Of a DNA stretch of 52,897 bases, positions 9,128 through 17,832 are shown piece after piece. This stretch comes from Acidobacteriota bacterium. Lineage in GTDB: Bacteria; Acidobacteriota; Vicinamibacteria; Vicinamibacterales; UBA2999. Below the pieces are notes generated by a model. It was not told the DNA's origin and made no database searches. It saw nothing but the letters and a program-made list of their open reading frames with translations. The translations under genes were made by a program, and so were the position numbers. The stretch is taken from assembly GCA_947465645.1 (NCBI GenBank), contig CANIBQ010000029.1, positions 1 to 52,897 of the forward strand, read 5' to 3'. Numbering within the stretch: position 1 is the first letter of the stretch; every line of letters starts with the position of its first letter.

Positions 9128-10831
9128 TCACGGAAACAGCAGAGGCGGAACCCGCCGTGTTGTGGCCTGTTCGAACGCGTACGCCAGGGCGATCAGGCGC
9201 GGCTCGCTGCACGACATTCCGGTAAAACTGACCCCGAACGGGGCCGGGCGGGCTGAAAAACGGTCGGGTAGACCCGGAACCGGCGCGTTGGAGACCAGGG
9301 CAAACGGGACGATCACGGTCGGGTAGCCCGGCTTGGCGGCCAAGGCGGCGCCGACGGCGCCTGGCAGCAGCAACGCGTCGAGCCGCTGCGCCTTCATCAC
9401 CTCGTCGATTCCGTGCGCCGCGCTGAGCGCCAGGTCTTTCATCCGGTCGGCCTCATACCGCGCGCGGTCGCGCTCGAGATCGATCTCGTCCGAGATGTCG
9501 AGATTCGACTGCCCGTACTTGAGGGTGCCGGCGCTCTGGTGCGCAAGGTTCCAGGTACGCAGGTCGGTCAGCGTCCTGAGTGGCGTCGCAAGGCCGAGCG
9601 CCGCAAGCCAGGCGTTGAAGTCGCGCTTCATCCCGTACTTGAACACGATCGAACAGCCCGCGTCCTTGCCACGCGCGCCGTCCGGGCCGGCGCACGTGGT
9701 CCACAGCAGAAAATTCTTCTCGGGGTTCGGGTCGACGACGCTCGGGATGTCGGCCGGGTCGATCACCTCCGCTCCGCGCGCCGTCAAGACCGCGATCGCC
9801 TCGTCCATGGCCTTGCGCTGGTCTGGGTTGAGCCCCCCGCGCGGCTCGGAGGTACCGGGAGCCGTGATCCGGTCATAGAAGAACGCGCGCGGAATGCCGA
9901 TGCGCGCGCCCTCGAGCGCCCCGGCGTCGAGGAACCGCGTGTAGTCGCGGCCGGGCGGCGGCGTGCACGCCGAGGTCGCCGCGTCGTGTGGATCGGGCGA
10001 CGCGCCTTCCATCGCCCCGAGCATCACGGCGGCATCGGCGACCGACCGCGCCAAGGGCCCCGCCGTGTCCTGATCGGCGGTGATCGGGATGATCCCGTAG
10101 CGGCTCACCCGTCCCACGGTGGGTTTGATGCCCACGAGCATGTTCTGGTTCGACGGGCTGAGGATCGAGCCGGATGTCTCGGTGCCGACGTTGGCCGCCC
10201 AGAAGCTCGCCGCGGTGCCTGTGCCGGAGCTGGATCCTCCAGTCGCCAGGACGGGACGTCCGTCAGCGGTGGCCTCTCGTGGATCGCGCCGGGGATCGTA
10301 GGGGTTGAAGCCGTAGCCGTTGAGGCTGTTGTAGTTGGTCGGCATGCCAACCGTCACCCAGTTCGCGAGCTCGGTCAGCTGCGTCTTGGCGAGGACGATC
10401 GCGCCGGCCTCACGAAGGAGCTTCGCCACCGTGGCCTCGTACGGCGGCATCAGATCGGCAAATGCCAGTGCTCCACCGGTCGTGCGCATGCCGGTGGTCT
10501 GGATGTTGTCCTTGAGCGCGATGGGAATCCCGTGGAGCGGTCCGCGGATCCGGCCCGCCGCGCGCTCCCGGTCGCGCTCGTCGGCCTCGTCGAGCGCCGT
10601 GCGGTTGACGGTGATGATGGCGTTGAGGGTGTCTTCGTAGAGCGCGATGCGGATCAGTGACTGCTGCACCAGCTCGCGGGAGGTGACGCGCCGCTGCTCC
10701 ATCGCGAGGCGCATGTCGCCGATGGACGCTTCCGCCACGCTGAACCGTCCCTGGTTCTGAGCGGACACACCGATGGCAATGCCGACCAGGGCAATCGTCA
10801 GCGCGGAGCGTGGCTTAGTACGCCATGGCAT
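9128..10831 (-). CDS. Secreted amidase-signature family amidase
   Basis: The 567-residue protein has a signal peptide (to about residue 25) and an amidase-signature domain. The catalytic Lys is in PIALKDNIQ, the Ser-Ser-Gly-rich segment is GGSSSGTGTAASFWAANVG, and the nucleophile Ser is in GTETSGSILSPS. This is the Ser-cisSer-Lys triad used to hydrolyse amides in the family (GatA, fatty-acid amide hydrolase, peptide amidases). Export makes a role in tRNA amidation unlikely and suggests breakdown of external or cell-envelope amides. The ATG overlaps the end of the gamma-glutamyltransferase gene by 17 bases, indicating one operon with that gene and the M20 peptidase. The substrate cannot be read from sequence. 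Confidence 0.88.
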   Translation of the reverse strand: MPWRTKPRSALTIALVGIAIGVSAQNQGRFSVAEASIGDMRLAMEQRRVTSRELVQQSLIRIALYEDTLNAIITVNRTALDEADERDRERAAGRIRGPLHGIPIALKDNIQTTGMRTTGGALAFADLMPPYEATVAKLLREAGAIVLAKTQLTELANWVTVGMPTNYNSLNGYGFNPYDPRRDPREATADGRPVLATGGSSSGTGTAASFWAANVGTETSGSILSPSNQNMLVGIKPTVGRVSRYGIIPITADQDTAGPLARSVADAAVMLGAMEGASPDPHDAATSACTPPPGRDYTRFLDAGALEGARIGIPRAFFYDRITAPGTSEPRGGLNPDQRKAMDEAIAVLTARGAEVIDPADIPSVVDPNPEKNFLLWTTCAGPDGARGKDAGCSIVFKYGMKRDFNAWLAALGLATPLRTLTDLRTWNLAHQSAGTLKYGQSNLDISDEIDLERDRARYEADRMKDLALSAAHGIDEVMKAQRLDALLLPGAVGAALAAKPGYPTVIVPFALVSNAPVPGLPDRFSARPAPFGVSFTGMSCSEPRLIALAYAFEQATTRRVPPLLFP

Positions 10832-12644
10832 AGCAGTCTCGACGGGGATCGGCGCCGGCGATACGATTGCCGCTGCCCGGATCGATCAGCACGGCCGTAG
10901 CGCAGCTGGCGATGCTCAACGGCGCAATCGTGGCCGCATCGTGGCCGCGGCGCTGCAGTTCGGTGAATACGGCATCCGGAATCGCCGACTCGACGTTCAG
11001 CTTGTTGAAGCCGGCGTCGTGCGGCCAGAACGATCCGTAGAAGTGCAGCGTCTGCACGCGTGGCCACTCGAACGCCTCGTGGAGATTGGGGTACCAGTCC
11101 GGCCAGAACTCGACGATGTTGAGGAACGCCTGCAGGATGGTCTGATCCTGGTTGTCGCCTCCAGGTGTTCCCAGCGCCATGAACGGCTGTCCGTTGCGCA
11201 GCACGATGCTCGGCGTCAGCGTGTAGCGCGGACGCGAGCGCGGACGAAGCTGCGCGGCCCTGGTCTTGTCGAGCCAGAATTGCTCGCCGCGCACGCTCAT
11301 CCCGATGCCGGTGTTCCCCAGGATCACCGCCCCACCGATCCATCCGCCGCTCGGCGTGGCGTCGAAGATGTTGCCGGCCTTGTCGATGATCGCGATGTGA
11401 GTGGTGTCCTTGAGCGTGCCGCGGATCGGCTCGGCATCCGGTCCGGGACGGCCGGGCTGCGTGCCGTCGCTCACGTTGGCGACCCAGAACTTCCATTCCT
11501 TGACGCGTGAATCGAACGGCAGCGGGTTGCCGGCGGCGAACGCCGTTGACGCGCGCGCCGGATCGAGGTGCGTGGCGCGCTCCTTCGCATACGCCTTCGA
11601 GAGCAGGCCCTCACCCGGCGTCTGCACGAAGGCCTGATCGGCGTAATAGGTATCGCGATCCGCATACGCCAGCTTCAGCGACTCGACGACGGTGTGCAGG
11701 TAGTCGGCGCTGTTGTGCTTCATCACCTTGAGGTCGTACTGCTCGAGGATGTTCAGCGCCTCGAGCAGCGTGGGTCCCTGGCTGCCGAAGCTGTGCTTGT
11801 ACACCTCATACCCGCGGTAGGTCGTCATCGCAGGCTCCTCGACCGTCGCAAAGAACTCCGCGAAGTCCGACAGCTCGAAGGGCGCGTCATGCTTCTGGAG
11901 GAACGCCACCATTTCCCGCGCGATGTCGCCTTTGTAGAAGCGGTCGCGCGCGGCGGCGACGGCCGCGGCGCGGCCTTTCGATCGAGCGGCACGCTCGGCG
12001 TCCACCATCTTCGTCAGCGTGCGCGCGAGCGTGGGCAGCCTGATCGTCTCGCCTGGCGCGTAGATCGAGCCGTCGGGCTTCAGCCAGTACTTCTGGTTGT
12101 CGGGCCACTTCTTGAAGAACTCGAGGTTGCCCTTGATGGCCGTCGCCGTGAGCGGCCGCATCGGAAATCCCTCGCCGGCGTACTCGATCGCGCGGCTGGC
12201 GACCTGCGCGAAGCTCATGGTGCCCCACCGCTCGAGCACCGTGAGGGCGGCGTGCAGCGCGCCCGGGACCACGGCCGGATCGAGGCCCTCCCCATCGAGC
12301 GTCTTTCCGCGGGCGACGTACGCGTCGATGGACGCGCCTTTGGGCGCCCATCCCTGACCGACGATCGCCGTCACCTTGCCGGTGGCGCGCGGATAGACGA
12401 GCACGAGGCCTTCGCCGCCGAGGCTGAAGAGATCCTGTTCGACGACGCCGCCCACCAGCATCGCCGCGACCCCCGCGTCGAACGCGTTGCCGCCCTTCTG
12501 CAGCACCTCGAATGCGGCGGCGCTCGTCAGCGGATGCCCGGCCGACACGCCGGCGTTGCGCCCAATGACCGGCGGCCGCTCCGCGGCGCCGCCCACGAGC
12601 GATCCGGACAGGATGACGACGAGCGCGATCAGCCGCATGGTCAT
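10815..12644 (-). CDS. ggt: Secreted gamma-glutamyltransferase family protein
   Basis: This 609-residue protein matches the N-terminal-nucleophile gamma-glutamyltransferases. It has a signal peptide, a large-subunit start (VSAGHPLTSAAAFEVLQKGGNAFDAGVAAML), and the autoprocessing site KDTTHIAIIDKAGN. There Thr414 or Thr415 would become the N-terminal nucleophile of the small subunit. GTPGGDNQ near the C-terminus corresponds to the conserved GSPGG loop. The enzyme hydrolyses or transfers gamma-glutamyl groups in the periplasm. The start at 12644 overlaps the M20 peptidase stop in an ATGA arrangement, so an upstream extension of the frame is rejected. It lies in the middle of a peptidase-GGT-amidase operon, suggesting use of glutathione-like or gamma-glutamyl amides as nutrients. 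Confidence 0.88.
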   Translation of the reverse strand: MTMRLIALVVILSGSLVGGAAERPPVIGRNAGVSAGHPLTSAAAFEVLQKGGNAFDAGVAAMLVGGVVEQDLFSLGGEGLVLVYPRATGKVTAIVGQGWAPKGASIDAYVARGKTLDGEGLDPAVVPGALHAALTVLERWGTMSFAQVASRAIEYAGEGFPMRPLTATAIKGNLEFFKKWPDNQKYWLKPDGSIYAPGETIRLPTLARTLTKMVDAERAARSKGRAAAVAAARDRFYKGDIAREMVAFLQKHDAPFELSDFAEFFATVEEPAMTTYRGYEVYKHSFGSQGPTLLEALNILEQYDLKVMKHNSADYLHTVVESLKLAYADRDTYYADQAFVQTPGEGLLSKAYAKERATHLDPARASTAFAAGNPLPFDSRVKEWKFWVANVSDGTQPGRPGPDAEPIRGTLKDTTHIAIIDKAGNIFDATPSGGWIGGAVILGNTGIGMSVRGEQFWLDKTRAAQLRPRSRPRYTLTPSIVLRNGQPFMALGTPGGDNQDQTILQAFLNIVEFWPDWYPNLHEAFEWPRVQTLHFYGSFWPHDAGFNKLNVESAIPDAVFTELQRRGHDAATIAPLSIASCATAVLIDPGSGNRIAGADPRRDCYAMAY

Positions 12645-14047
12645 CGTGCCCTCGCGAGGTCGCTCACGACATCCCAGTTGAAGCGAACAAAGCGATGCAG
12701 CTCGCTCTCGAGGATTCGCTCCTGGTCGCTGTGCGAGCCGAAGCCCTTCGGGCCGTCTTCCTGGTCGATCGCCGGGCCGATGCCGTAGCACTGCACGCCC
12801 TTGCCGCGCACGAACGCCATGTCGGTGGCGCCCGTGCTCATGATCGGCAGCGTCGCCGTCGAGTAATTTTTCGTGATCGCCGCCTCGAGCACCTTGAAGG
12901 CCTCTGTATCGAGCCGCGTCGCACCCGGAGGCCGCGTCCCGCGCGGCACCCACTCGACGCTGACCGTCGGGTCGTTGATGGCCTTGCGCATCGACGCGAT
13001 CAGCTCATCGAGGTTGTCGTCAGGAAGCGTGCGCACGTCGACCGTCGCCTTCGCCTCCGACGGGATGACGTTGATCCGGTAGCCGGCGCTGATCATCGTC
13101 GGCGTGGCTGTGGCGTGCAGAAGCGCCGCCTTCGATGGATCGGACTTGCGGAAATACTCATCGACGGAGGCCGCCTTCGCCGGGATCAGCACATCGCGAT
13201 AGCGAGCCGCCTCCTCGCCATTGGTGATCTGTGCCAGCCGCGTGAAGTACGCCCGGGTCGTGTCGTTCAACCGCACCGGGGGACGCCATTCGCCGAGACG
13301 CTCGAGCGCTGCGCCGAGATGCAACAGCGCGTTGGTCTGCAGCGGAACCGACGCATGACCCGAGATCCCGCGCGCGGTCAACTCCACGGCCCGGGGGATC
13401 TTTTCATTGGCCTGAATGGTCGCGTACTTGACGACGCCTCCCTCGCGCGCCACGACGCCGGTTTCCGCCAGGCAATACTCGGCGTCGATCGCGTCGAAGT
13501 GCTGGTTCACCATGAACTCAATGCCGATTCGGGTGCTGCCCTCTTCTCCGGCCTCGGCCAGGAAGATCACGTCCCGGTCGAGCGGCACGTTCATCCGCTT
13601 CAGCATCAGCAGGGTCATCACGCCCGCCGTCACGTTGTCCTTGTCGTCCACTGTTCCGCGGCCGTACACGTATCCTCCGTCGCGCGTCGCGCTGAAGGGT
13701 GGATGCGTCCACTTCGACGGGTCGACGTTGACCACGTCGAGGTGGCCCATGATCAGGATCGGCCGCTTGCGACCGTTGCCCTTGAGCCGCGCGACCACGT
13801 TGGTCCTGTTCGGCTCGAGCGTGAACGTCTGAACGGGGATGCCTTCCTTTTCGAACAACTGCTTCAGGTAATCGGCTGCAGGCTGCTCATTGCCGGGAGG
13901 ATCGCTGGTGTCGATCCGCACGAGCGCCTGGAAGTGGCGGATCGTCTCGTCCTCGATGCGTGCCCAGTCAGGACGAGGCGCCTCCTGGCCGTGCAGGGCG
14001 ACGGTGAGGAGAAGGATGGTCACGAGGCCGGGAATTCGATCGCGCAT
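12641..14047 (-). CDS. Secreted M20-family metallopeptidase
   Basis: The 468-residue protein starts with a signal peptide (about 20 residues). Its M20 di-zinc core has ligand segments ILIMGHLDVV (His), YGRGTVDDKDN (bridging Asp), FLAEAGEEG (catalytic Glu and a ligand Glu) and a C-terminal TGATDMAF. An insertion after residue 190 matches the lid/dimerisation domain of carboxypeptidase-like members. M20 enzymes cleave dipeptides, C-terminal residues or N-acyl amino acids. The stop overlaps the downstream GGT start by four bases. It is preceded by a 41-codon membrane-protein frame and prfB, so the promoter of the peptide-degrading operon is either inside this region or shared with prfB. Confidence 0.88.
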   Translation of the reverse strand: MRDRIPGLVTILLLTVALHGQEAPRPDWARIEDETIRHFQALVRIDTSDPPGNEQPAADYLKQLFEKEGIPVQTFTLEPNRTNVVARLKGNGRKRPILIMGHLDVVNVDPSKWTHPPFSATRDGGYVYGRGTVDDKDNVTAGVMTLLMLKRMNVPLDRDVIFLAEAGEEGSTRIGIEFMVNQHFDAIDAEYCLAETGVVAREGGVVKYATIQANEKIPRAVELTARGISGHASVPLQTNALLHLGAALERLGEWRPPVRLNDTTRAYFTRLAQITNGEEAARYRDVLIPAKAASVDEYFRKSDPSKAALLHATATPTMISAGYRINVIPSEAKATVDVRTLPDDNLDELIASMRKAINDPTVSVEWVPRGTRPPGATRLDTEAFKVLEAAITKNYSTATLPIMSTGATDMAFVRGKGVQCYGIGPAIDQEDGPKGFGSHSDQERILESELHRFVRFNWDVVSDLARAR

Positions 14048-14085
14048 GGCTGGAGCTTAAGCGTGTCCGCACCCCGGCGCAACGG

Positions 14086-14211
14086 CTACCGATATGTCAT
14101 GCCGATGAATGCGGCGAATACGGCGGTGAATGCGGTCAGCACGATGCCGACCAGCCACATGAAGTGGCGATCGAGTGCCTTTCCGGGCCGGTCCCGGGAC
14201 GACGAGACCAT
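14086..14211 (-). CDS. Candidate 41-residue single-span membrane protein
   Basis: A short frame on the minus strand runs from ATG at 14211 to TAG at 14086. It encodes a charged N-terminus (MVSSSRDRPGKALDRHF) followed by one clear membrane helix (WLVGIVLTAFTAVFAAFIG) and a short tail MTYR. It fills most of the otherwise empty 191-base gap between prfB and the M20 peptidase, on their strand. The charge pattern and intact helix argue that it is a real small protein. There is no good Shine-Dalgarno sequence; the start is 28 bases past the prfB stop. Confidence 0.5.
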   Translation of the reverse strand: MVSSSRDRPGKALDRHFMWLVGIVLTAFTAVFAAFIGMTYR

Positions 14212-14239
14212 CGTCGTCGCGCAATGTTGAATGTTTTGA

Positions 14240-15377
14240 CTATTCTTCGTCGGCCGCCGCGGGGGCTCCGAGCGTGCCGGCGGCCTTCCGCATCAGGTAA
14301 TTCTTGATGAAGGGATCGAGGTCGCCGTCGAGGACGCGGGAGGGATCGCCGACCTCCATCTTGGTGCGGTGATCCTTGACCATCTGGTACGGCTGCAGGA
14401 CGTAGCTGCGGATCTGGTGGCCCCAGGCGATGTCGGTCTTGGCGCCGGCAATCTGTTCCAGCTTCGCCTGCTGTTCCTTCATCTTCAGGTCGAACAGGCG
14501 CGACTTCAGCACCTTCATGGCCGAATTGCGGTTCTTGTGCTGCGACCGCTCGTTCTGGCAGGAGACCACGATGCCGGTCGGCAGGTGAGTCATGCGCACG
14601 GCGGAGTCGGTCACGTTGACGTGCTGGCCTCCGGCGCCGCTCGATCGATACGTGTCGATTCGCAGATCCTTTTCGTCAATCTCGATATCGGCGTCTTCGG
14701 GCAACTCGGGCCAGACGAACACCGAGGCAAAGGACGTATGTCGCCGGGCGGCCGGGTCGTAGGGCGAGATGCGGACGAGCCGGTGGACGCCCGCTTCCGC
14801 CGTCATCAACCCGTAGGCATAGTCGCCGACGAGCATGAAGGTGACGCTCTTGATACCGGTGTCGTCGCCGGGCTGCAGGTCGATCGTCTCGCGCTTGAAC
14901 CCGCGGCGCTCCGACCACTTGATGTACATCTTCATGAGCATGGCTGCCCAGTCCTGTGACTCGGTGCCGCCCGCGCCGGGATGGATGGTGACGATCGCGT
15001 TCGCCAGGTCGTACTGGCCGCCGAGCATCTTCTTGGTTTCAGCCGCCTCGACTTCCTGCAGCAGTTCGTCGAGCGCGCGCGCGAGGTCGGCGGTGACGTC
15101 CTCTCCGGAAGTGCCCCATTCCACGAGGACGCTGATGTCGTCGGCGCGCCGCTGGAGGGACGCGAGCAGAGCCCGGTCGTCGTCCAGCCGCCGCCGCCGC
15201 TGCATCACCTGCTGGGCGGCCGCCTGGTTGCTCCAGAAATCAGGAGAGGCAATCCGCTGCTCGGTTTCAGCGAGTTGCTCATCGAGACGCGCGGCCTCAA
15301 AGATGCCTCCGAAGTTCCGCGGCGCGCCGCTCCAGCACTTCGTACCGTCGAACCAGATCCTCGAGCTCAATGGCCAC
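14240..15377 (-). CDS. prfB: Peptide chain release factor 2, made by programmed +1 frameshift
   Basis: Release factor 2 ends translation at UGA and UAA. The gene is in two frames. Frame one starts at GTG 15377 (GGAGG upstream) and reads MAIELEDLVRRYEVL to Leu26, then an in-frame TGA at 15299-15297. A +1 shift at CTT-TGA joins it to the long frame (EAARLDEQLAE), giving 378 residues. The body has the coiled domain, the peptidyl-hydrolysis motif GGQ (about 249-251) and the stop-codon recognition tripeptide at about 204-206. That tripeptide is SPY here, not the usual SPF. GTG plus the SD-like GGAGG inside the gene show that autoregulation is conserved. A single-frame reading from 15370 gives an unrelated N-terminus and is wrong. 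Confidence 0.93.
15296..15310 (-). promoter_or_regulatory. prfB programmed +1 frameshift site
   Basis: On the minus strand GGAGG (15310-15306) is followed by CAT, then the slippery CTT (15302-15300), then TGA, then G. This is the same order and three-base spacing as the internal Shine-Dalgarno plus CTT-TGA of Escherichia coli prfB. Low RF2 slows termination at TGA, and the SD-like pairing pushes the ribosome into the +1 frame. Confidence 0.92.
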
Positions 15378-15441
15378 TAATCCCCTCCGTTCAACGTGCA
15401 CGATGCACGAGTGCAACGGGCGAGTGCACGTACACCGTCCA

Positions 15442-16938
15442 CTATCGCCGTCGCCCCATTGTCAGAAGCGCGACGGCGATAAGTGCAATTGAGACATACG
15501 CGATCGCGTCGCCAACCGCCGAATACACCGTGCGGCTCGTCAGCAGCCGGACTTCCTCGACGATCCCCACCTGCTCGAAGATAGCCGACTGCCGCACAAC
15601 CCGCCCGTAGGGATCGACCACGCCGCTGATGCCGGTGTTCGCCGCCCGGGCCAGGTAGCGTCCCTGCTCGATGGCGCGCATCGAGGCCATCGCGAAATGC
15701 TGGTACGGTGCGGACGACTGGCCGTACCACGCGTCGTTGGTAATTGTCGTCAGCAGCTCGCTGCCGCCTTCGACCGCCTGCCCGACGAGCGACGGGTAGA
15801 CGACTTCGTAGCAGATGGCCGTGCTGATCAGATGCGAGCCGACGGGCAGCATCACCATCGAGTCGCCCGGCGCAAACTCGCCGAGACTGTCGACGAGCGG
15901 AGACACGAACGACGCGAGGCCCCTGAACGGGATGAATTCGCCGAACGGCACCAGATGAATCTTGCGATAGACGGCCGCCGTGTCGCCCTCAGGAGTCACC
16001 AGGAACGCGGAGTTGTACAACCGAAGCGGCTGCCGGGAACGATCGACCTGGTCGCTGCCGAACAGCATCGGCACGCCCGTCTCGCGAGCGAGCGCGCGGA
16101 GCGTGGACTCGCCTTCTTCGTCCTCTTCGAACATGAATGGCGTGGACGACTCGGGCCACATCACGAGCTCGGCGCCACGCTTGACGACGTCGCGCGTCAT
16201 GGCGATGTAGGTCGTGAAGATTCGCCGGGCCTCACCCGTCTTCCATTTCTGGTCCTGAGGAATGTTTCCCTGCACCAGGCCCACCCGTAGCGGCGTCCCC
16301 TCCCTCGTCAGGGACCCGTCGGCGATCCGCCACGTCCCCCATCCGGCCGCCGCGCCCAGCACCACGATCGTCGACGCCACCGCTGCGATCCGCTGGCGTC
16401 CGGTCGTGAGCAGCGCATAGGCGATCGCCGCGCTGACGAACGAGACCAGCGCCGAGAGCCCGTACACGCCGAGGACGCTGGCGAGCTGCGCCACCGGCAG
16501 CACGGTTACCTGGCTGTTGCCGAGCGGCACCCACGGGAACCCGCCGAAGAGATATCCACGAAAGAACTCGGTCGCGACCCAGGCAGCCGGGGTGAAGAGT
16601 AGCGCGCTGGCGCCCGCACGATTCACGAGGCGGCTGATGATGAGCGCGGCCAGGGCCGGAAAGAGCGCCATGTAGGCCGCGAGGAGGACGGCGGCGAGCG
16701 CCGCCACCGGCGCGGCGAGGCCGCCAAAGGTGCTGACGACGGTGCCGGTCCAGTAGACGGTGCCGATGAAATAGACGAATCCCGCGGCCAGCCCGAGCAG
16801 GAACGCGCGCAGCGGCGGCTGGCCCGGGACGCGGCCGGCGCGCCCCCGCCACCCGCTCAACGCGATGAGCAGCGGCACGAGCGCAATCCAGGCGAATGCG
16901 GGATGACCGAAGCGCGGAAAGCTGAGCGCGAACAGCAC
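15442..16938 (-). CDS. lnt: Apolipoprotein N-acyltransferase
   Basis: The 498-residue integral membrane enzyme adds the third acyl chain to the N-terminal cysteine of lipoproteins at the periplasmic face of the inner membrane. Several membrane spans cover residues 1-200. A nitrilase-like domain follows with the catalytic triad Glu in MWPESSTPF, Lys in YRKIHLVPFGE and Cys in STAICYE, and a last membrane helix lies at the C-terminus. The GTG start at 16938 leaves a shortened first helix. The frame stays open upstream (LDYSLAIFSG precedes it) without ATG, GTG or TTG, so the true start is uncertain and might be a CTG at 16968. It lies between the sulfite-oxidase-like operon and prfB on the same strand. 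Confidence 0.9.
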   Translation of the reverse strand: MLFALSFPRFGHPAFAWIALVPLLIALSGWRGRAGRVPGQPPLRAFLLGLAAGFVYFIGTVYWTGTVVSTFGGLAAPVAALAAVLLAAYMALFPALAALIISRLVNRAGASALLFTPAAWVATEFFRGYLFGGFPWVPLGNSQVTVLPVAQLASVLGVYGLSALVSFVSAAIAYALLTTGRQRIAAVASTIVVLGAAAGWGTWRIADGSLTREGTPLRVGLVQGNIPQDQKWKTGEARRIFTTYIAMTRDVVKRGAELVMWPESSTPFMFEEDEEGESTLRALARETGVPMLFGSDQVDRSRQPLRLYNSAFLVTPEGDTAAVYRKIHLVPFGEFIPFRGLASFVSPLVDSLGEFAPGDSMVMLPVGSHLISTAICYEVVYPSLVGQAVEGGSELLTTITNDAWYGQSSAPYQHFAMASMRAIEQGRYLARAANTGISGVVDPYGRVVRQSAIFEQVGIVEEVRLLTSRTVYSAVGDAIAYVSIALIAVALLTMGRRR

Positions 16939-17019
16939 GCCCGAGAAAATGGCTAGCGAGTAATCCAGAACTCGAACTGTACCACTGCCCCGCAGATCGT
17001 GTCCGGCGTCAGCCGGAGG

Positions 17020-17832
17020 CTACCGCGGCTGATCGGCGCGGCAAGGCGTCGGATCCCAGCCAGACGCGTTCGGAAGCTTCCTGAACGCCACGCCGTGCAC
17101 GTACGGTTGGGTCAGGTATTGCGGGTCCCGGACGATTGAGTCGACGACGATCCAGTCGTCGCCGTTCGGCTCCTTGAACCGGTCGAAGTGCTCTTCAACC
17201 GTCGTGCTCTCGCTGTACGGCACGCCGTTTCTGCGCAGGTAGCCGGCGCGCAGCCGCGACGTCATCACCTTCAGGCCGCCGCGCACGTCCTCGGGCGCGC
17301 CCGCCTTCCGCGCGCGCAGCTCCGCGCCGGGGATGCCTTCCCACTCCGCCACCGAATAGCCCTGCCACGAGAGCGCCTGATTGGCGGCGGCGGCTGCGGC
17401 GCCGAAATGAAACAGGCGCGTCTGCGTGCCGGAGTCGATGTCCATCTTCAAGGTGTTGTCGTCCACCCACTCGATGCGCAGCCGTCCCGGCACCCGCATG
17501 ATCGTCGGCGCGCCGTACGCCTTGCACTGCGCGTCACCCGGCTCTTCCTTCGCGGGATCCCACGCATCGGCAGTCCTGCGTGCCTCGGGGTTGAGCGGCA
17601 GCATCGCGAAATCGCCCTTTGGCGGCACCATCATCCGCAGATGCCAATGCTCGGCGACCACCGACACCCAGTAGCCGGTCAGGTCCTTGGGCGCGGCCGC
17701 GCGCGCGCTGGCGGGCGGGGCGCCGGCAGGCGGGGGCGTCGCCCCGCCGCCGCGGCCCTGGGCGTATACGCCAGGCTGGACGCCAGTCGTGGCGAGCGCG
17801 GCGAGCACCGCGATCAGGATCCCACGCCGCAT
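17020..17832 (-). CDS. Secreted protein of unknown function (paralogue of 19288-20166)
   Basis: The 270-residue protein has a signal peptide (MRRGILIAVLAALATTGVQPGVYAQ), a Gly/Pro/Ala-rich linker, and then a domain with motifs such as LTGYWVSVVAEHW, VAEWEGIPGAEL and a stretch about tolerated pairs of charged and aromatic residues. The order (an LTGxW opening, a GEWEG-like centre, an RxG...SESTTVEEHF segment and a DPQYLTQPYV segment) mirrors the protein at 19288-20166 in the same operon. Its start at 17832 overlaps the DUF6152-like stop (TGATG); an upstream ATG at 17859 is less likely. Proteins of this type are common and unstudied in Acidobacteriota. No catalytic motif is recognised. Confidence 0.7.
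   Translation of the reverse strand: MRRGILIAVLAALATTGVQPGVYAQGRGGGATPPPAGAPPASARAAAPKDLTGYWVSVVAEHWHLRMMVPPKGDFAMLPLNPEARRTADAWDPAKEEPGDAQCKAYGAPTIMRVPGRLRIEWVDDNTLKMDIDSGTQTRLFHFGAAAAAANQALSWQGYSVAEWEGIPGAELRARKAGAPEDVRGGLKVMTSRLRAGYLRRNGVPYSESTTVEEHFDRFKEPNGDDWIVVDSIVRDPQYLTQPYVHGVAFRKLPNASGWDPTPCRADQPR

Noticed and set aside
12645..12953. N-terminal extension of the gamma-glutamyltransferase frame
   Set aside because: The extra residues are out-of-frame sequence of the M20 peptidase; the ATGA overlap and signal peptide place the start at 12644.
12695..14230. 511-codon plus-strand frame opposite the M20 peptidase
   Set aside because: Low-complexity Arg/His/Val composition typical of antisense shadows; the opposite strand has a complete, motif-bearing enzyme.
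14240..15370. Single-frame reading of prfB starting at 15370
   Set aside because: Its first 24 residues are not RF2-like; the GTG 15377 frame with CTT-TGA shift gives the conserved N-terminus.
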